From CAZQHK01 sp964593455 (GTDB taxonomy: Bacteria > Muiribacteriota > CAYSPT01): DNA of 64,000 bases. The first letter of the stretch is position 1. Each line of letters starts with the position of its first letter. A model generated the notes under the pieces. The model did no database searches. It was not told where the DNA came from and saw nothing but the letters and a program-made list of their open reading frames with translations. The translations under genes were made by a program, and so were the position numbers. Location of the stretch: NCBI GenBank assembly GCA_964593455.1, contig CAZQHK010000005.1, forward strand, positions 1 through 64,000. The letters run 5' to 3'. Positions 55,698 through 63,829 of this stretch are shown in pieces.

Positions 55698-55802
55698 TTA
55701 CGTTTCCATTTCATCAGCCGGGATAGAAACCGGGCAGAGCAATAAACCAGTGGTGAAAGCCATCAGCATGGATACAAATAAAGCAGTCCGGACGCGGAAC
55801 AT
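55698..55802 (-). pseudogene. Severed signal-peptide exon-like fragment of the SH3-C39 gene
   Basis: ATG at 55802 after GGAGGT encodes 34 residues of a typical Sec signal peptide (MFRVRTALFVSMLMAFTT onward, ending near IPADE). A TAA follows, after which the same frame continues 10 codons to the start of the SH3-C39 frame. One substitution in the TAA codon would restore a 407-residue exported enzyme. Confidence 0.7.
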
Positions 55803-55928
55803 ACCACGACCTCCGTTCACATACAGTATAGCGTATCGGAAGATGATTTGTTACACAATATAATGACAATAAACGATCTTCATTATAGTTTTCCGGGTTA
55901 ACCCACCTCACTTTATCGTTCTTCGTGC

Positions 55929-55957
55929 TTGAGGAATACAGAGCAGACTGATACAAT
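55929..55957 (+). promoter_or_regulatory. Promoter abutting the kinase-like gene (leaderless type)
   Basis: TTGAGG at 55929-55934, a 17-base spacer and TACAAT at 55952-55957, ending 6 bases before the ATG at 55964. Confidence 0.6.
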
Positions 55958-55963
55958 TATGGC

Positions 55964-56661
55964 ATGAGTAATGGTAAAGACCCTCCGGATGATCAATCCG
56001 GCACACCGTCTCCCATCGAAGTTCTCCGAAAAAAATTCGGGCCGGACGATCCCCGCGCATTCGCTTTGTCGCTTGATGAATTAAAATCCTACCAGCACTC
56101 CGAGCACGGAAGTAACACCCTCATAGAACAGCCTGAGGAGAACAGCTCAAATTCTCCCGGCGACGCCGGACCGGATTTTCATTCGGACCGGGAATCATAC
56201 CGTTACCAGGTATCCGGTGAAGTGGCCCGGGGCGGCATGGGAATTATCCTGAATGTCTTCGATAAAGAGGGACAGGCATATTTCACCATGAAGATGGTAA
56301 AAGGTTCTTCCCTGGCTGACAGCATTAAAGAACGCCTGGAAAAACAGGATATCCCGGAAGTGCACCGGCTTACTGAGATCCTCAGTACCTTTCTTAAAAT
56401 CTGCGATGGTATCGCCTTCGCCCACTCCNNNNNNNNNNNNNNNNNNNNNNNNNNNNNNNNNNNNNNNNNNNNNNNNNNNNNNNNNNNNNNNNNNNNNNNN
56501 NNNNNNNNNNNNNNNNNNNNNNNNNNNNTGAGATCCTCAGTACCTTTCTTAAAATCTGCGATGGTATCGCCTTCGCCCACTCCCGGGGCATCATCCACCG
56601 GGCCCTCAAAAGCTATATGGTTAAAAAAAAATCAACATTTGCCCGTTCATCGACCTGCTGA
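55964..56661 (+). pseudogene. Deletion-damaged Ser/Thr protein kinase (N-terminal part)
   Basis: The N-terminal frame shows a glycine loop (GEVARGGMGIILNVF), then jumps straight to GQAYFTMKMVKGSSL, which in relatives follows helix C. The beta-3 lysine and helix-C glutamate are therefore missing (about 45-50 residues). After collapsing the duplicated flank of the gap, the frame continues HSRGIIHRALKSYMV, where the catalytic HRDLK has Ala in place of Asp. It stops at TGA 56659-56661. No DFG or C-lobe is present. It is probably an inactive remnant of a kinase-WD40 fusion. Confidence 0.65.
56374..56583. other. Assembly gap (56429-56528) with exact 55-base duplicated flanks
   Basis: Bases 56374-56428 and 56529-56583 are identical around 100 N. 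An exact 55-base overlap looks like two de Bruijn contigs sharing one k-mer that were scaffolded and not merged. Collapsing the copy keeps the kinase frame open. Confidence 0.85.
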
Positions 56662-57623
56662 TGTGGCGGGCCCGCTACAATGGAGGGGTGCAGATAAAAC
56701 CAGATTTCGTAAGCAGTGACTACTCCGAACCTCTGTTCAGCCTCGCCTTCAGCCCGGACGGCCGTACGATGGCGGTGGGAGGCAAACACGACCGCGTATT
56801 CCTGATGGATACCGTTACCAGGGAACGGACCGCAATTCTCAAGGGACACAAATCACCGATAGAGTGTCTCGATTTTAATTTTAACGGAACGCTTTTAGCC
56901 GCCGGCGCCAGTGACGGCATGATCACGATCTGGAACATGCAGGATCGGAAAATAGAAGCCCACCTGGAGGACCCCTTCCTATCAGATCCGCTGGCGCATG
57001 CCAGGAGCGTGAGAAGCCTTGTTTTCAGTCCCGACGGAAGGCTCCTAGCCACCGGATGCGATGACGCCACTGTCAAATTGGTCGACGTGAAAACTCTCCA
57101 GATCGTGCGGATATTCGACAAAGCAAACACCCGGATTGCTTCGGTGGAATTTAGTCCCAATGGGCGTTTTCTGGCTGTGGCCGGTAAAAATCCACAACCT
57201 TTACTGTGGGAAATGGACACCGGCCGGGTCATCACCCTGCCGCCTGAACACCAGAAATCGGTGTGCTCGATATCTTTCAATCATGATGGAAGCCTCCTGG
57301 CTACCAGCGACCAGGCGGGTATCATCAAGATTTGGGACCTGGCCCGGTTTGAAAGCCGGTTGACATTGTACGCTCATTTCGGCGCCGTGGAAACCGTGTC
57401 GTTCAGCCCCGATGGGGCTATTCTCGCTTCCGGCAGCTCGGATACAAGTCTCAAACTCTGGGATGTGGAAACGGGAGAGTGCCTTCTGACCCTCGATGAA
57501 CATGCCAGTATCGTCAACACCATCGATTTCAGCCCCGACGGGACCAGGCTCATTTCCGGCAGCGAGGACGGGACACTCAAGATCTGGAAATTCGAACAGT
57601 CCCTCAAACCACTGCGGTTATAA
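56661..57623 (+). CDS. WD40 beta-propeller protein (C-terminal part of a kinase-WD40 gene)
   Basis: The 320-codon frame encodes seven WD40 repeats, including FSPDGRTMAVGGKHDRVFLM, SGSSDTSLKLWDVE and SGSEDGTLKIWKFE. It is enough for one propeller, a protein-docking platform. The ATG overlaps the stop of the kinase fragment (TGATG) and lacks a ribosome site, so translation would depend on re-initiation. In many bacteria such propellers are fused behind Ser/Thr kinases, which is the likely ancestral state here. Confidence 0.8.
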   Translation: MWRARYNGGVQIKPDFVSSDYSEPLFSLAFSPDGRTMAVGGKHDRVFLMDTVTRERTAILKGHKSPIECLDFNFNGTLLAAGASDGMITIWNMQDRKIEAHLEDPFLSDPLAHARSVRSLVFSPDGRLLATGCDDATVKLVDVKTLQIVRIFDKANTRIASVEFSPNGRFLAVAGKNPQPLLWEMDTGRVITLPPEHQKSVCSISFNHDGSLLATSDQAGIIKIWDLARFESRLTLYAHFGAVETVSFSPDGAILASGSSDTSLKLWDVETGECLLTLDEHASIVNTIDFSPDGTRLISGSEDGTLKIWKFEQSLKPLRL

Positions 57624-57662
57624 CCTGGAAATAACCGCCGGCCGAGACGGCACCCGGCAGAG

Positions 57663-57692
57663 TTGCCCTTTTGCATGATAAATTGATACAAT
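57663..57692 (+). promoter_or_regulatory. Promoter of the STAS gene
   Basis: TTGCCC at 57663-57668, an 18-base spacer and TACAAT at 57687-57692. Confidence 0.5.
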
Positions 57693-57724
57693 GTATAAGG
57701 AAAGTAGGTAAGAGGTGAACGGAA

Positions 57725-58054
57725 GTGTTCGAGCACATCCGGATAGGGGAAGCGGTGCTGGTCAAGATAGGTAAAAATCTTGACGAAGTGACCTCTCCCA
57801 AGCTGCGGACGTACTTGCATTCACTCATTGACCAGGGTCTCAAACACATCGTGCTCGACATGGAGAAGGTTTCTTTCGCCGCCAGCTGCGGGCTGGGAGT
57901 GCTCTGCGAGATCAACGACCTGATGGAAGATGAGCACGGCTGGCTGCGGCTCGCCAACATCAAACCGGTGTTGATGGAAGTTATCAGTTTTGTCATGCTG
58001 ACAGACGTGCTTACAATTTTCGACAAGGTCGAGGACGCTCTGACAGCCGATTAA
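57725..58054 (+). CDS. STAS-domain anti-sigma factor antagonist with altered phosphosite
   Basis: The 109-residue protein is a single STAS domain of the SpoIIAA type, which normally binds an anti-sigma kinase until it is phosphorylated on a serine in D-S-S-G. Here the site reads FAASCGLGVLC, so the phosphoserine position is Cys and the Asp before it is Ala. It should not be switchable by the usual kinase. GAGGTG precedes the GTG start. It follows the damaged kinase-WD40 gene by about 100 bases. Confidence 0.82.
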   Translation: MFEHIRIGEAVLVKIGKNLDEVTSPKLRTYLHSLIDQGLKHIVLDMEKVSFAASCGLGVLCEINDLMEDEHGWLRLANIKPVLMEVISFVMLTDVLTIFDKVEDALTAD

Positions 58055-58099
58055 AGTCAAGTCTCAGGTAAAATTACTCGTCAAATTCGCTCCGAAGCC

Positions 58100-59257
58100 T
58101 CACTCCGGCTGCTCGACAACAATACGGAAACCGATATAGTTGCAGGCGGTGTTGGGAGTGTCTCCGTCCCGGTGGGCAGAACGGCAAAAATCTGGTTTTC
58201 TCAGCCATGAACCACCCCGTACGACCCGGTTATAACCCGAGTTGGGACCCTCGGGGTCCTTGACCGGCGAGTCACGGTAATACGATTCGTTATACCAGTC
58301 CTGACACCATTCCTGGACATTGCCATGCATCCCGTACATACCCCAATTATTGGATTTCAGTTTCCCGACCGGATGGGTGGTGCTTACCGAGTTGAGGGCA
58401 AACCAGGCATAGTGGGAGAGATCTTCAAGTTTGTCCCCGAAACAATACTCCGTTTCCGTCCCGGCCCGGCAGGCGTATTCCCACTCCGCTTCGGTTGGCA
58501 ACCGGCATTTTTTTCCGATTTTATCGGACAACCTCCGGCAAAAATCCTGACAATCCTGCCACGACACATACTCTACCGGGTGGTCCGGACCCTTGAAAGA
58601 GCTGGGATTGTTTCCTATGATGGCTTCCCATTGTTCCTGGGTTATCTGGTTTTTACTCATCCAGAACCCTTTGGTAATCTTGATCAGGTGAACAGGTTTT
58701 TCATTGTACCGTCCCCGTTCCGACCCCATGGAGAAATGTCCCGGAGGAATCCAGCCCAGTGACAGGTGGACTTTTCCGCTCAGGAATTCATCGTACCGCT
58801 TTCCCGGGATAACCTTCTTCATTTTCTTCTCACGGTCCACCTGGTCAAATTGAGATACCAGCTTGACACAAATTTCGCAGCAGTCAAAGTCGCCCTTAAA
58901 GTGTTCCGGACAGAGGTTTTTACGAGCGCATCGCTTGCAGGTCCAGGAATCGCTATGTTTAGCGCCTCCGCAAATATCACAGAACACCAGGACCGATGGT
59001 TCCTGAACCACTGATACCGGTTCGACCAGAGCTGGTTTAGGCGCCGGCGGAGGAACTGTTACCGGTGGGGCAGCCGGTTTTCCGTCGTCCGAGATTCCCG
59101 AACCGCACATCATGCAAAAACGCGCTCGGGGATCGATCTCTTCCCCGCATGATGGGCATCGGGGTGGCCCGGTCTCCACGGGTTCTTCCATCAGACCCCC
59201 GCACATCATACAAAAATTACCCTCTCCCTCGAATCCGCATTGGCGGCAATGTTTCAT
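58100..59257 (-). CDS. Zinc-ribbon protein fused to an FGE/SUMF1-type domain
   Basis: The 385-residue protein starts with two double-Cys zinc ribbons (C4, C7, C16, C19 and C34, C37, C48, C51). A proline-rich linker and a third Cys-rich module (about 93-130) follow. The C-terminal half (about 165-385) is an FGE-sulfatase domain: GHFSMGSERG, LPTEAEWEYACRAGT, MHGNVQEWCQDWY and RVVRGGSW. Relatives oxidise a Cys to formylglycine or act as ligand-binding modules; no sulfatase is nearby, so the target is unknown. There is no signal peptide. GAGGGTGATT lies before the ATG. Confidence 0.83.
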   Translation of the reverse strand: MKHCRQCGFEGEGNFCMMCGGLMEEPVETGPPRCPSCGEEIDPRARFCMMCGSGISDDGKPAAPPVTVPPPAPKPALVEPVSVVQEPSVLVFCDICGGAKHSDSWTCKRCARKNLCPEHFKGDFDCCEICVKLVSQFDQVDREKKMKKVIPGKRYDEFLSGKVHLSLGWIPPGHFSMGSERGRYNEKPVHLIKITKGFWMSKNQITQEQWEAIIGNNPSSFKGPDHPVEYVSWQDCQDFCRRLSDKIGKKCRLPTEAEWEYACRAGTETEYCFGDKLEDLSHYAWFALNSVSTTHPVGKLKSNNWGMYGMHGNVQEWCQDWYNESYYRDSPVKDPEGPNSGYNRVVRGGSWLRKPDFCRSAHRDGDTPNTACNYIGFRIVVEQPE

Positions 59258-59356
59258 ATCAAATCACCCTCTGAAAATATATCAATTGCACCCCGGGCTC
59301 GTCAAGTACGTGATACTGAGGCTCCATATAACATATGTAAAAAAATATAGTGGACC

Positions 59357-59374
59357 TTAGCCCGGATATTTGAA
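59357..59374 (+). repeat. Single arm of the palindromic inverted-repeat element
   Basis: TTAGCCCGGATATTTGAA resembles the left arm of the hairpin at 43780-43836 (TTAGCCCGCATATTTCAC) with three mismatches. No second arm follows. Confidence 0.4.
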
Positions 59375-59424
59375 TGTCTTCTCTATATTTACGAATTGCC
59401 ATGTAATTGAGAGGGTGATACACA

Positions 59425-59685
59425 ATGAAACCGCATTCGATCAATCCTGACCTTCCACAGCCGTGTTTCTACTGTGGAATAGGTACCTACAAGAAGGCTT
59501 CGGAATTTTATCCCGGAGACTCCACCGCCGCCATGAGCGGCAAGTATCGTGAAGAATTCAACTATTTCGGCCTCACACCACACGCCGACGGGGAAGCCAT
59601 CTGGCTGATATTGATTTGCAACCATTGCGGAAACGTGCAACTGTTCCGACCAGACAAGGCGGATAACCAGAATATCTGGCGGTAA
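59425..59685 (+). CDS. Small zinc-ribbon-like protein
   Basis: The 86-residue product has two CxxC pairs, CFYC (C14, C17) and CNHC (C65, C68), suitable for one zinc. I do not recognise the family. Its ribosome site (GAGAGGGTGAT) is nearly identical to that of the divergent zinc-ribbon/FGE gene, which may be chance. No signal peptide was seen. Confidence 0.6.
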   Translation: MKPHSINPDLPQPCFYCGIGTYKKASEFYPGDSTAAMSGKYREEFNYFGLTPHADGEAIWLILICNHCGNVQLFRPDKADNQNIWR

Positions 59686-59701
59686 TCACCATAAAAGCTG
59701 T

Positions 59702-59731
59702 TTGTACCACTCTTGCTTTACATGCTATACT
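59702..59731 (+). promoter_or_regulatory. Extended -10 promoter of the six-hairpin protein gene
   Basis: TTGTAC at 59702-59707, an 18-base spacer and TGC-TATACT with the -10 box at 59726-59731. A GAAGGAGG ribosome site and the ATG at 59757 follow. Confidence 0.55.
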
Positions 59732-59756
59732 CGTCTCCTGAAGGAGGCTCTCTACC

Positions 59757-62168
59757 ATGTCTCAAATCATGCGAAGATTATGTCCGTTTGTTCTCACGGT
59801 TACGGCCCTGGGTCTGTCCGGTCCGACGGCAGCCGGGGAGATCGGTTTCGAAGTGATTGGCGACGAAGACAACGGCTATAGTGTGCAAATTAACTACGAC
59901 TCAAAACCTCTGGCTACATCAAACGGCGGAGGAGAGTTTTCTATGGTGGTGGAGAACGCCGATCGGTCATACCGGGAAGTTATCACCAACTGGAAGGCAA
60001 CCGCTCACCGTTTTGAAAATGACGCTTTGACACTCACCGGCCACATCCCTCTGGGCAACCTGGTAGCCAACCTGGACATTACCGTTGTCTACAAAAAAAT
60101 CAATCGTTTTGTCGTAAAGAAAGAAATAATAATCAGCCAGCGAAACGCCCGTCGTTTTTTCTATAGCCTGGAAAACAAACTCGAACCCGTTGAAGAACCT
60201 GAAAGTTACTGGAGTTTTGACCAGGAGAAGTGTGCCGGAGGCTCTCTTCTTGAATACTACCCGGCCGCCGGTTTCCGCAGCGCCGGGGGCGTGGCGTGTG
60301 GTCTACTTACCGATGCCGGACACCGTAACCTGTGGACCCGGAACGTGCGTAAACGGAGCGTAGTAGGAAGTTTCGATGTCTCCGGATTCGCGGCCGTCAG
60401 GACCATGCCCGACCGGGACCTGGTCAGCGTGGCCAACGCCGATGAGCGGAACGATGGTAATCATTATGTCGCCTTCAGGTTCGGCCAGATGTTTAACTTC
60501 AATCATGGGCCGAGCACGGCTGTACCTATGGCTGAAACAGATAGCTGGGAGGACCTGGAAGGCGGATCTTTACAATTCGTTCCCGCCACCAAAAAGAAGT
60601 CTTTACGATACATTATCACCGGCTCCGCGGATAAAAACTCCTTGAGCGGGACAGCCATCCCCATTTCCGTACAATCAGGTCTTTTCTACAATATTCATTT
60701 TTCCTACCGCACTACCCTGCCCACCATCGCCACCCGGTTATGGGAGGTCGAAGAGACCCGGGACGTAAGCCTCTACAACGACCGGCTCAAAGCCACCGCC
60801 AAAGAGTGGACGGAATTCAGCCAGCAGTTCTATGTCAGTGACACCACTGCTCAAGAGCACATCTACCGCCTGGTTATCTCCAAGGGATACCTGGAAAACG
60901 CCCCTGATTACCGGATCGAGATCAAGGACCTGCGGGTCACTGAACATCAACCGGTGGTGGAGTGTTACCATCCCCTGGATATGGCGGTACCATCGAAAAA
61001 GACCATGTTCATTTTCGCCGAACCCGCCAAAACTCTCCGTGATTACCGGCTGGCCAGCCAGGTCCGCCTGGCCGAGGGTCTGGAGTTCACAGGAACACAG
61101 GTGGAAAAAATCCTGTTCGCCGACCTGAACATGCTTTCCTGGATCTCGGACCCGAAGGACCTGACTCCCCACCTGGTACCCAGTCTCAACTACTCGCCCG
61201 ACATGTATAACCGCGACTCGTTCTGGTCGGCCCTGGCTTTACCCGACAAAGAGTTGAACGAGGCCATCTGGAACAAGTGGGCGGCCACCCAGAACAACGA
61301 CGGGGGTATCGGCACCATTATTACACCCCTGGTCGGGAGTGAGGAGTTCACACCCAACGACGCCACACTCTGCTTCATCATCTGGGCTTACGTGAACAAG
61401 AAGCGTTTCTCAAGCCCGATTGATCTGGTGAAAATCAATAAAGCCATGGACTTTTGCCGGGAGAGATTTCCGAAAGACGATAAGGGCCGCATCCAGGCCA
61501 CCACTCCGCTGTGCCAGATGGACGTAATGTGGAGCCACGACGAACTTCAGGTCTACGCCGTCAACCAGGGTATGTGGTCGGTGGTGCTTCGCTGCGCGAA
61601 GGAGCTCGGCTGCGAGGTCACAGAAGATGAGATTAAAGAAGCGCACGAAGCCTACCGGTCGATGTACGATAAAAAGAAAGGCCACATTATCAGCTGGACC
61701 AAGCGGCCGGACATTATCGCCGTCTACGACCTCATGCCGGAATTCATGAGCTGGTGGCTGTGGAACGAGCCCATCCTGACCGCCGAGGCGGTGATCAACA
61801 CCATCGAGAAATTCCCGGTCATCCGTGACTGCCTGCCGATCATGTGCAAGAACGACGGGTCGTTTTTCGTGGAAAGCGACCATCCTTTCGACGTACCGGA
61901 GATCCGCTGGAACGCCGGCATCTACTACAACGGCGGCAGCTGGATGCGGGTAGAGTACCTGGCCTACGTGGCCGCGCTGAAACACGGCTGGCCCAAAGCC
62001 CGGGAGCGAATGAAAAAGCGCCTTGAAGCCGACATCAACATCAGGCCCGACGAGCCTCTGAGCCACGAGTGGATACCGTGCCGCGAAGGCGTGGAGTGGG
62101 ACATGTCCAAGGTCTTCGCCTGGAACGCATTCATCATCATCGCTAATAAGGTGGCCGGTCTGCGCTGA
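59757..62168 (+). CDS. Exported six-hairpin (alpha/alpha)6-barrel protein, probably glycan-active
   Basis: The 803-residue product has a signal peptide (about 1-27, ending AAG). The N-terminal half is beta-sandwich (about 30-430). The C-terminal half is an (alpha/alpha)6 toroid: YNRDSFWSALAL, QNNDGGIGTII, WSHDELQVYAVNQGMW and WNAGIYYNGGSWMRVEYLAY. Such toroids with acidic residues in the loops are typical of glycoside hydrolases such as rhamnosidase- and glucuronidase-like clans, but I cannot assign a family. GAAGGAGG precedes the ATG. A related-looking protein is at 20761-22895, near the GH130 and Opp genes. Confidence 0.65.
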   Translation: MSQIMRRLCPFVLTVTALGLSGPTAAGEIGFEVIGDEDNGYSVQINYDSKPLATSNGGGEFSMVVENADRSYREVITNWKATAHRFENDALTLTGHIPLGNLVANLDITVVYKKINRFVVKKEIIISQRNARRFFYSLENKLEPVEEPESYWSFDQEKCAGGSLLEYYPAAGFRSAGGVACGLLTDAGHRNLWTRNVRKRSVVGSFDVSGFAAVRTMPDRDLVSVANADERNDGNHYVAFRFGQMFNFNHGPSTAVPMAETDSWEDLEGGSLQFVPATKKKSLRYIITGSADKNSLSGTAIPISVQSGLFYNIHFSYRTTLPTIATRLWEVEETRDVSLYNDRLKATAKEWTEFSQQFYVSDTTAQEHIYRLVISKGYLENAPDYRIEIKDLRVTEHQPVVECYHPLDMAVPSKKTMFIFAEPAKTLRDYRLASQVRLAEGLEFTGTQVEKILFADLNMLSWISDPKDLTPHLVPSLNYSPDMYNRDSFWSALALPDKELNEAIWNKWAATQNNDGGIGTIITPLVGSEEFTPNDATLCFIIWAYVNKKRFSSPIDLVKINKAMDFCRERFPKDDKGRIQATTPLCQMDVMWSHDELQVYAVNQGMWSVVLRCAKELGCEVTEDEIKEAHEAYRSMYDKKKGHIISWTKRPDIIAVYDLMPEFMSWWLWNEPILTAEAVINTIEKFPVIRDCLPIMCKNDGSFFVESDHPFDVPEIRWNAGIYYNGGSWMRVEYLAYVAALKHGWPKARERMKKRLEADINIRPDEPLSHEWIPCREGVEWDMSKVFAWNAFIIIANKVAGLR

Positions 62169-62238
62169 AGACAGGACAGTAATTTTAAAAGAAGCAAACA
62201 TCCTATTTGTTACCAATAATGCCTTTATCTTACTAATA

Positions 62239-62267
62239 TTGACAATAAGCCAATAAAATGTCATACT
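62239..62267 (+). promoter_or_regulatory. Promoter of the tupABC operon
   Basis: TTGACA at 62239-62244, a 17-base spacer and CATACT at 62262-62267. Just downstream lie CATACTTAC and GTATGTAAG, which could be halves of an operator, but they do not form a clean palindrome. Confidence 0.6.
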
Positions 62268-62308
62268 TACGTCATAGGTATGTAAGCCGGAGTTAAGGGA
62301 AAGAGACA

Positions 62309-63124
62309 GTGACAATCATGCGAAAACTAGTGGCTCCCGTTTTTCTCCTGGCGGTCTTCCTCAGTTTATCCCCCGTTTTGGCGGAACGAGTGGTACTGGC
62401 CACCACCACCAGCACATACAACAGCGGCCTGCTTGACGTCTTGAAACCCCGTTTCGAAAAGGATTACGAGCACACATTGGATATTCTGTCGGTGGGAACC
62501 GGCAAGGCCTTGAAGTATGGCCGTGACGGCAATGCCGACGTCCTGCTGGTGCACGCGCCGGCGGCGGAAATGGAGTTCATGGACGGTGGCTACGGAGTAG
62601 CCCGGGTAACTTTCATGTTCAACGATTTCGTCATCGTCGGCCCGACCGGCGCCGACCTGCCTCCCTTTGATACCGTGGAGGAACTGTTCGCACATATCAG
62701 TGAAAAGAAGTCCCTTTTCGTCAGCCGAGGCGACGATTCCGGGACCCATAAAAAAGAGAAACAGATTTGGATTAAAACCGGCCTGCAACCGCACGGCGAC
62801 TGGTACTGGGGTTCCGGCCAGGGTATGGGCAATACGCTGCTTATCGCCAGCGAAAAACAGGGATTCACTTTGACCGACCGGGGAACGCTGCTGGCCTACC
62901 TGAAGAAGCTCAACTTGAAGATCATTCATGAAGGCGATCCCCTGCTCCGCAACCCGTACTCGGTGATGGTGGTCAATCCGGCTTTGAGCGACAAGATCAA
63001 CTATCGGGGAGCCCTTGATTTCATGCATTTTCTGCTTTCCTCCGAGATACTTAATATCATCCGTCATTTTAAGAAGGGAGGAGAGGTTCTTTTCAAGCCG
63101 CTGATCAATCCGGCAATTGACTAA
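62309..63124 (+). CDS. tupA: Tungstate ABC transporter substrate-binding protein
   Basis: The 271-residue protein has a signal peptide (about 1-25, ending VLA). The TupA signature LATTTSTYNSGLLD follows, with LVHAPAAE and SRGDDSGTHKKE, where residues in the oxyanion site bind tungstate. Molybdate proteins of the ModA type lack the TTTS start. Tungstate feeds tungsten enzymes common in anaerobes. The GTG start at 62309 has AAGGGA 9 bases upstream; an ATG three codons on has none. The stop is one base before the next ATG. Confidence 0.88.
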   Translation: MTIMRKLVAPVFLLAVFLSLSPVLAERVVLATTTSTYNSGLLDVLKPRFEKDYEHTLDILSVGTGKALKYGRDGNADVLLVHAPAAEMEFMDGGYGVARVTFMFNDFVIVGPTGADLPPFDTVEELFAHISEKKSLFVSRGDDSGTHKKEKQIWIKTGLQPHGDWYWGSGQGMGNTLLIASEKQGFTLTDRGTLLAYLKKLNLKIIHEGDPLLRNPYSVMVVNPALSDKINYRGALDFMHFLLSSEILNIIRHFKKGGEVLFKPLINPAID

Positions 63125-63125
63125 T

Positions 63126-63827
63126 ATGAACTCATTTATCCGGATTTTCTTTGACGCAAGCAAGTTGCTGACAGGTGATAGTACCGTTTACCGGATTTTG
63201 CTCCGTTCGCTGTTCATCAACGGGATGGCGACGGCAGCAGCAGCAGCCTGCGCCATTCCCCTGGCTCTTATGGTGGACGCCACCCGCTTCAGAGGAAAAA
63301 ATGCTGCTATCACCATGATGCAGACCCTGACCGGCGTCCCCCCGGTAGCGGTAGGACTCATCGTCTACTTGTTTCTTTCCCGCAACGGTCCACTGGCGGA
63401 CCTGGATCTGCTTTTCACCAGGTCGGCCATGATCGCAGCCCAGGTGCTGATCGCTTTTCCTATCATCTTCACCATCTCCCACTCGCATTTCGCCAAGGTG
63501 GACGAGCGGATACGGCTCCTGGCCCGGACGTTGGGAGCGAGTGATTTCCAGGTGGCGCTAAAAGTTTTCTGGGAAGCCGTCAACGGCAGCATAACCGCCG
63601 TCATGACCGCCTTCGGCCGGGTGGTGGGTGAGGTGGGCGCGGTAATGCTGGTAGGAGGCAACATCCAGGGAAGGACCAGGATCATGACCACCGCTATCGT
63701 GCTCGATACCAGTAAAGGAGATTTCGAACGGGCGGTAGCCCTGGGAATCATTCTGGTGGCAGTAGCCTTCCTGGTCAATTTTCTGACGGTATATTTTTCC
63801 CGGCTTTTTCTGAGAGGCGAAGCCTGA
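63126..63827 (+). CDS. tupB: Tungstate ABC transporter permease
   Basis: The 233-residue membrane protein has about five helices and the EAA loop LARTLGASDFQVALKVFWEA. The TupB/ModB-type ends (GRVVGEVGAVMLVGGN) and the early VPPVAVGLIVYL are typical. I chose ATG at 63126, just after the tupA stop; a TTG three codons earlier overlaps that stop. No independent ribosome site is clear, so translation is probably coupled. Confidence 0.88.
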   Translation: MNSFIRIFFDASKLLTGDSTVYRILLRSLFINGMATAAAAACAIPLALMVDATRFRGKNAAITMMQTLTGVPPVAVGLIVYLFLSRNGPLADLDLLFTRSAMIAAQVLIAFPIIFTISHSHFAKVDERIRLLARTLGASDFQVALKVFWEAVNGSITAVMTAFGRVVGEVGAVMLVGGNIQGRTRIMTTAIVLDTSKGDFERAVALGIILVAVAFLVNFLTVYFSRLFLRGEA

Positions 63828-63829
63828 TC

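Noticed and set aside
61410..62315. 301-codon antisense frame inside the six-hairpin gene
   Set aside because: Shadow of a well-supported exported protein. The composition (many His and Val) is typical of antisense frames here.
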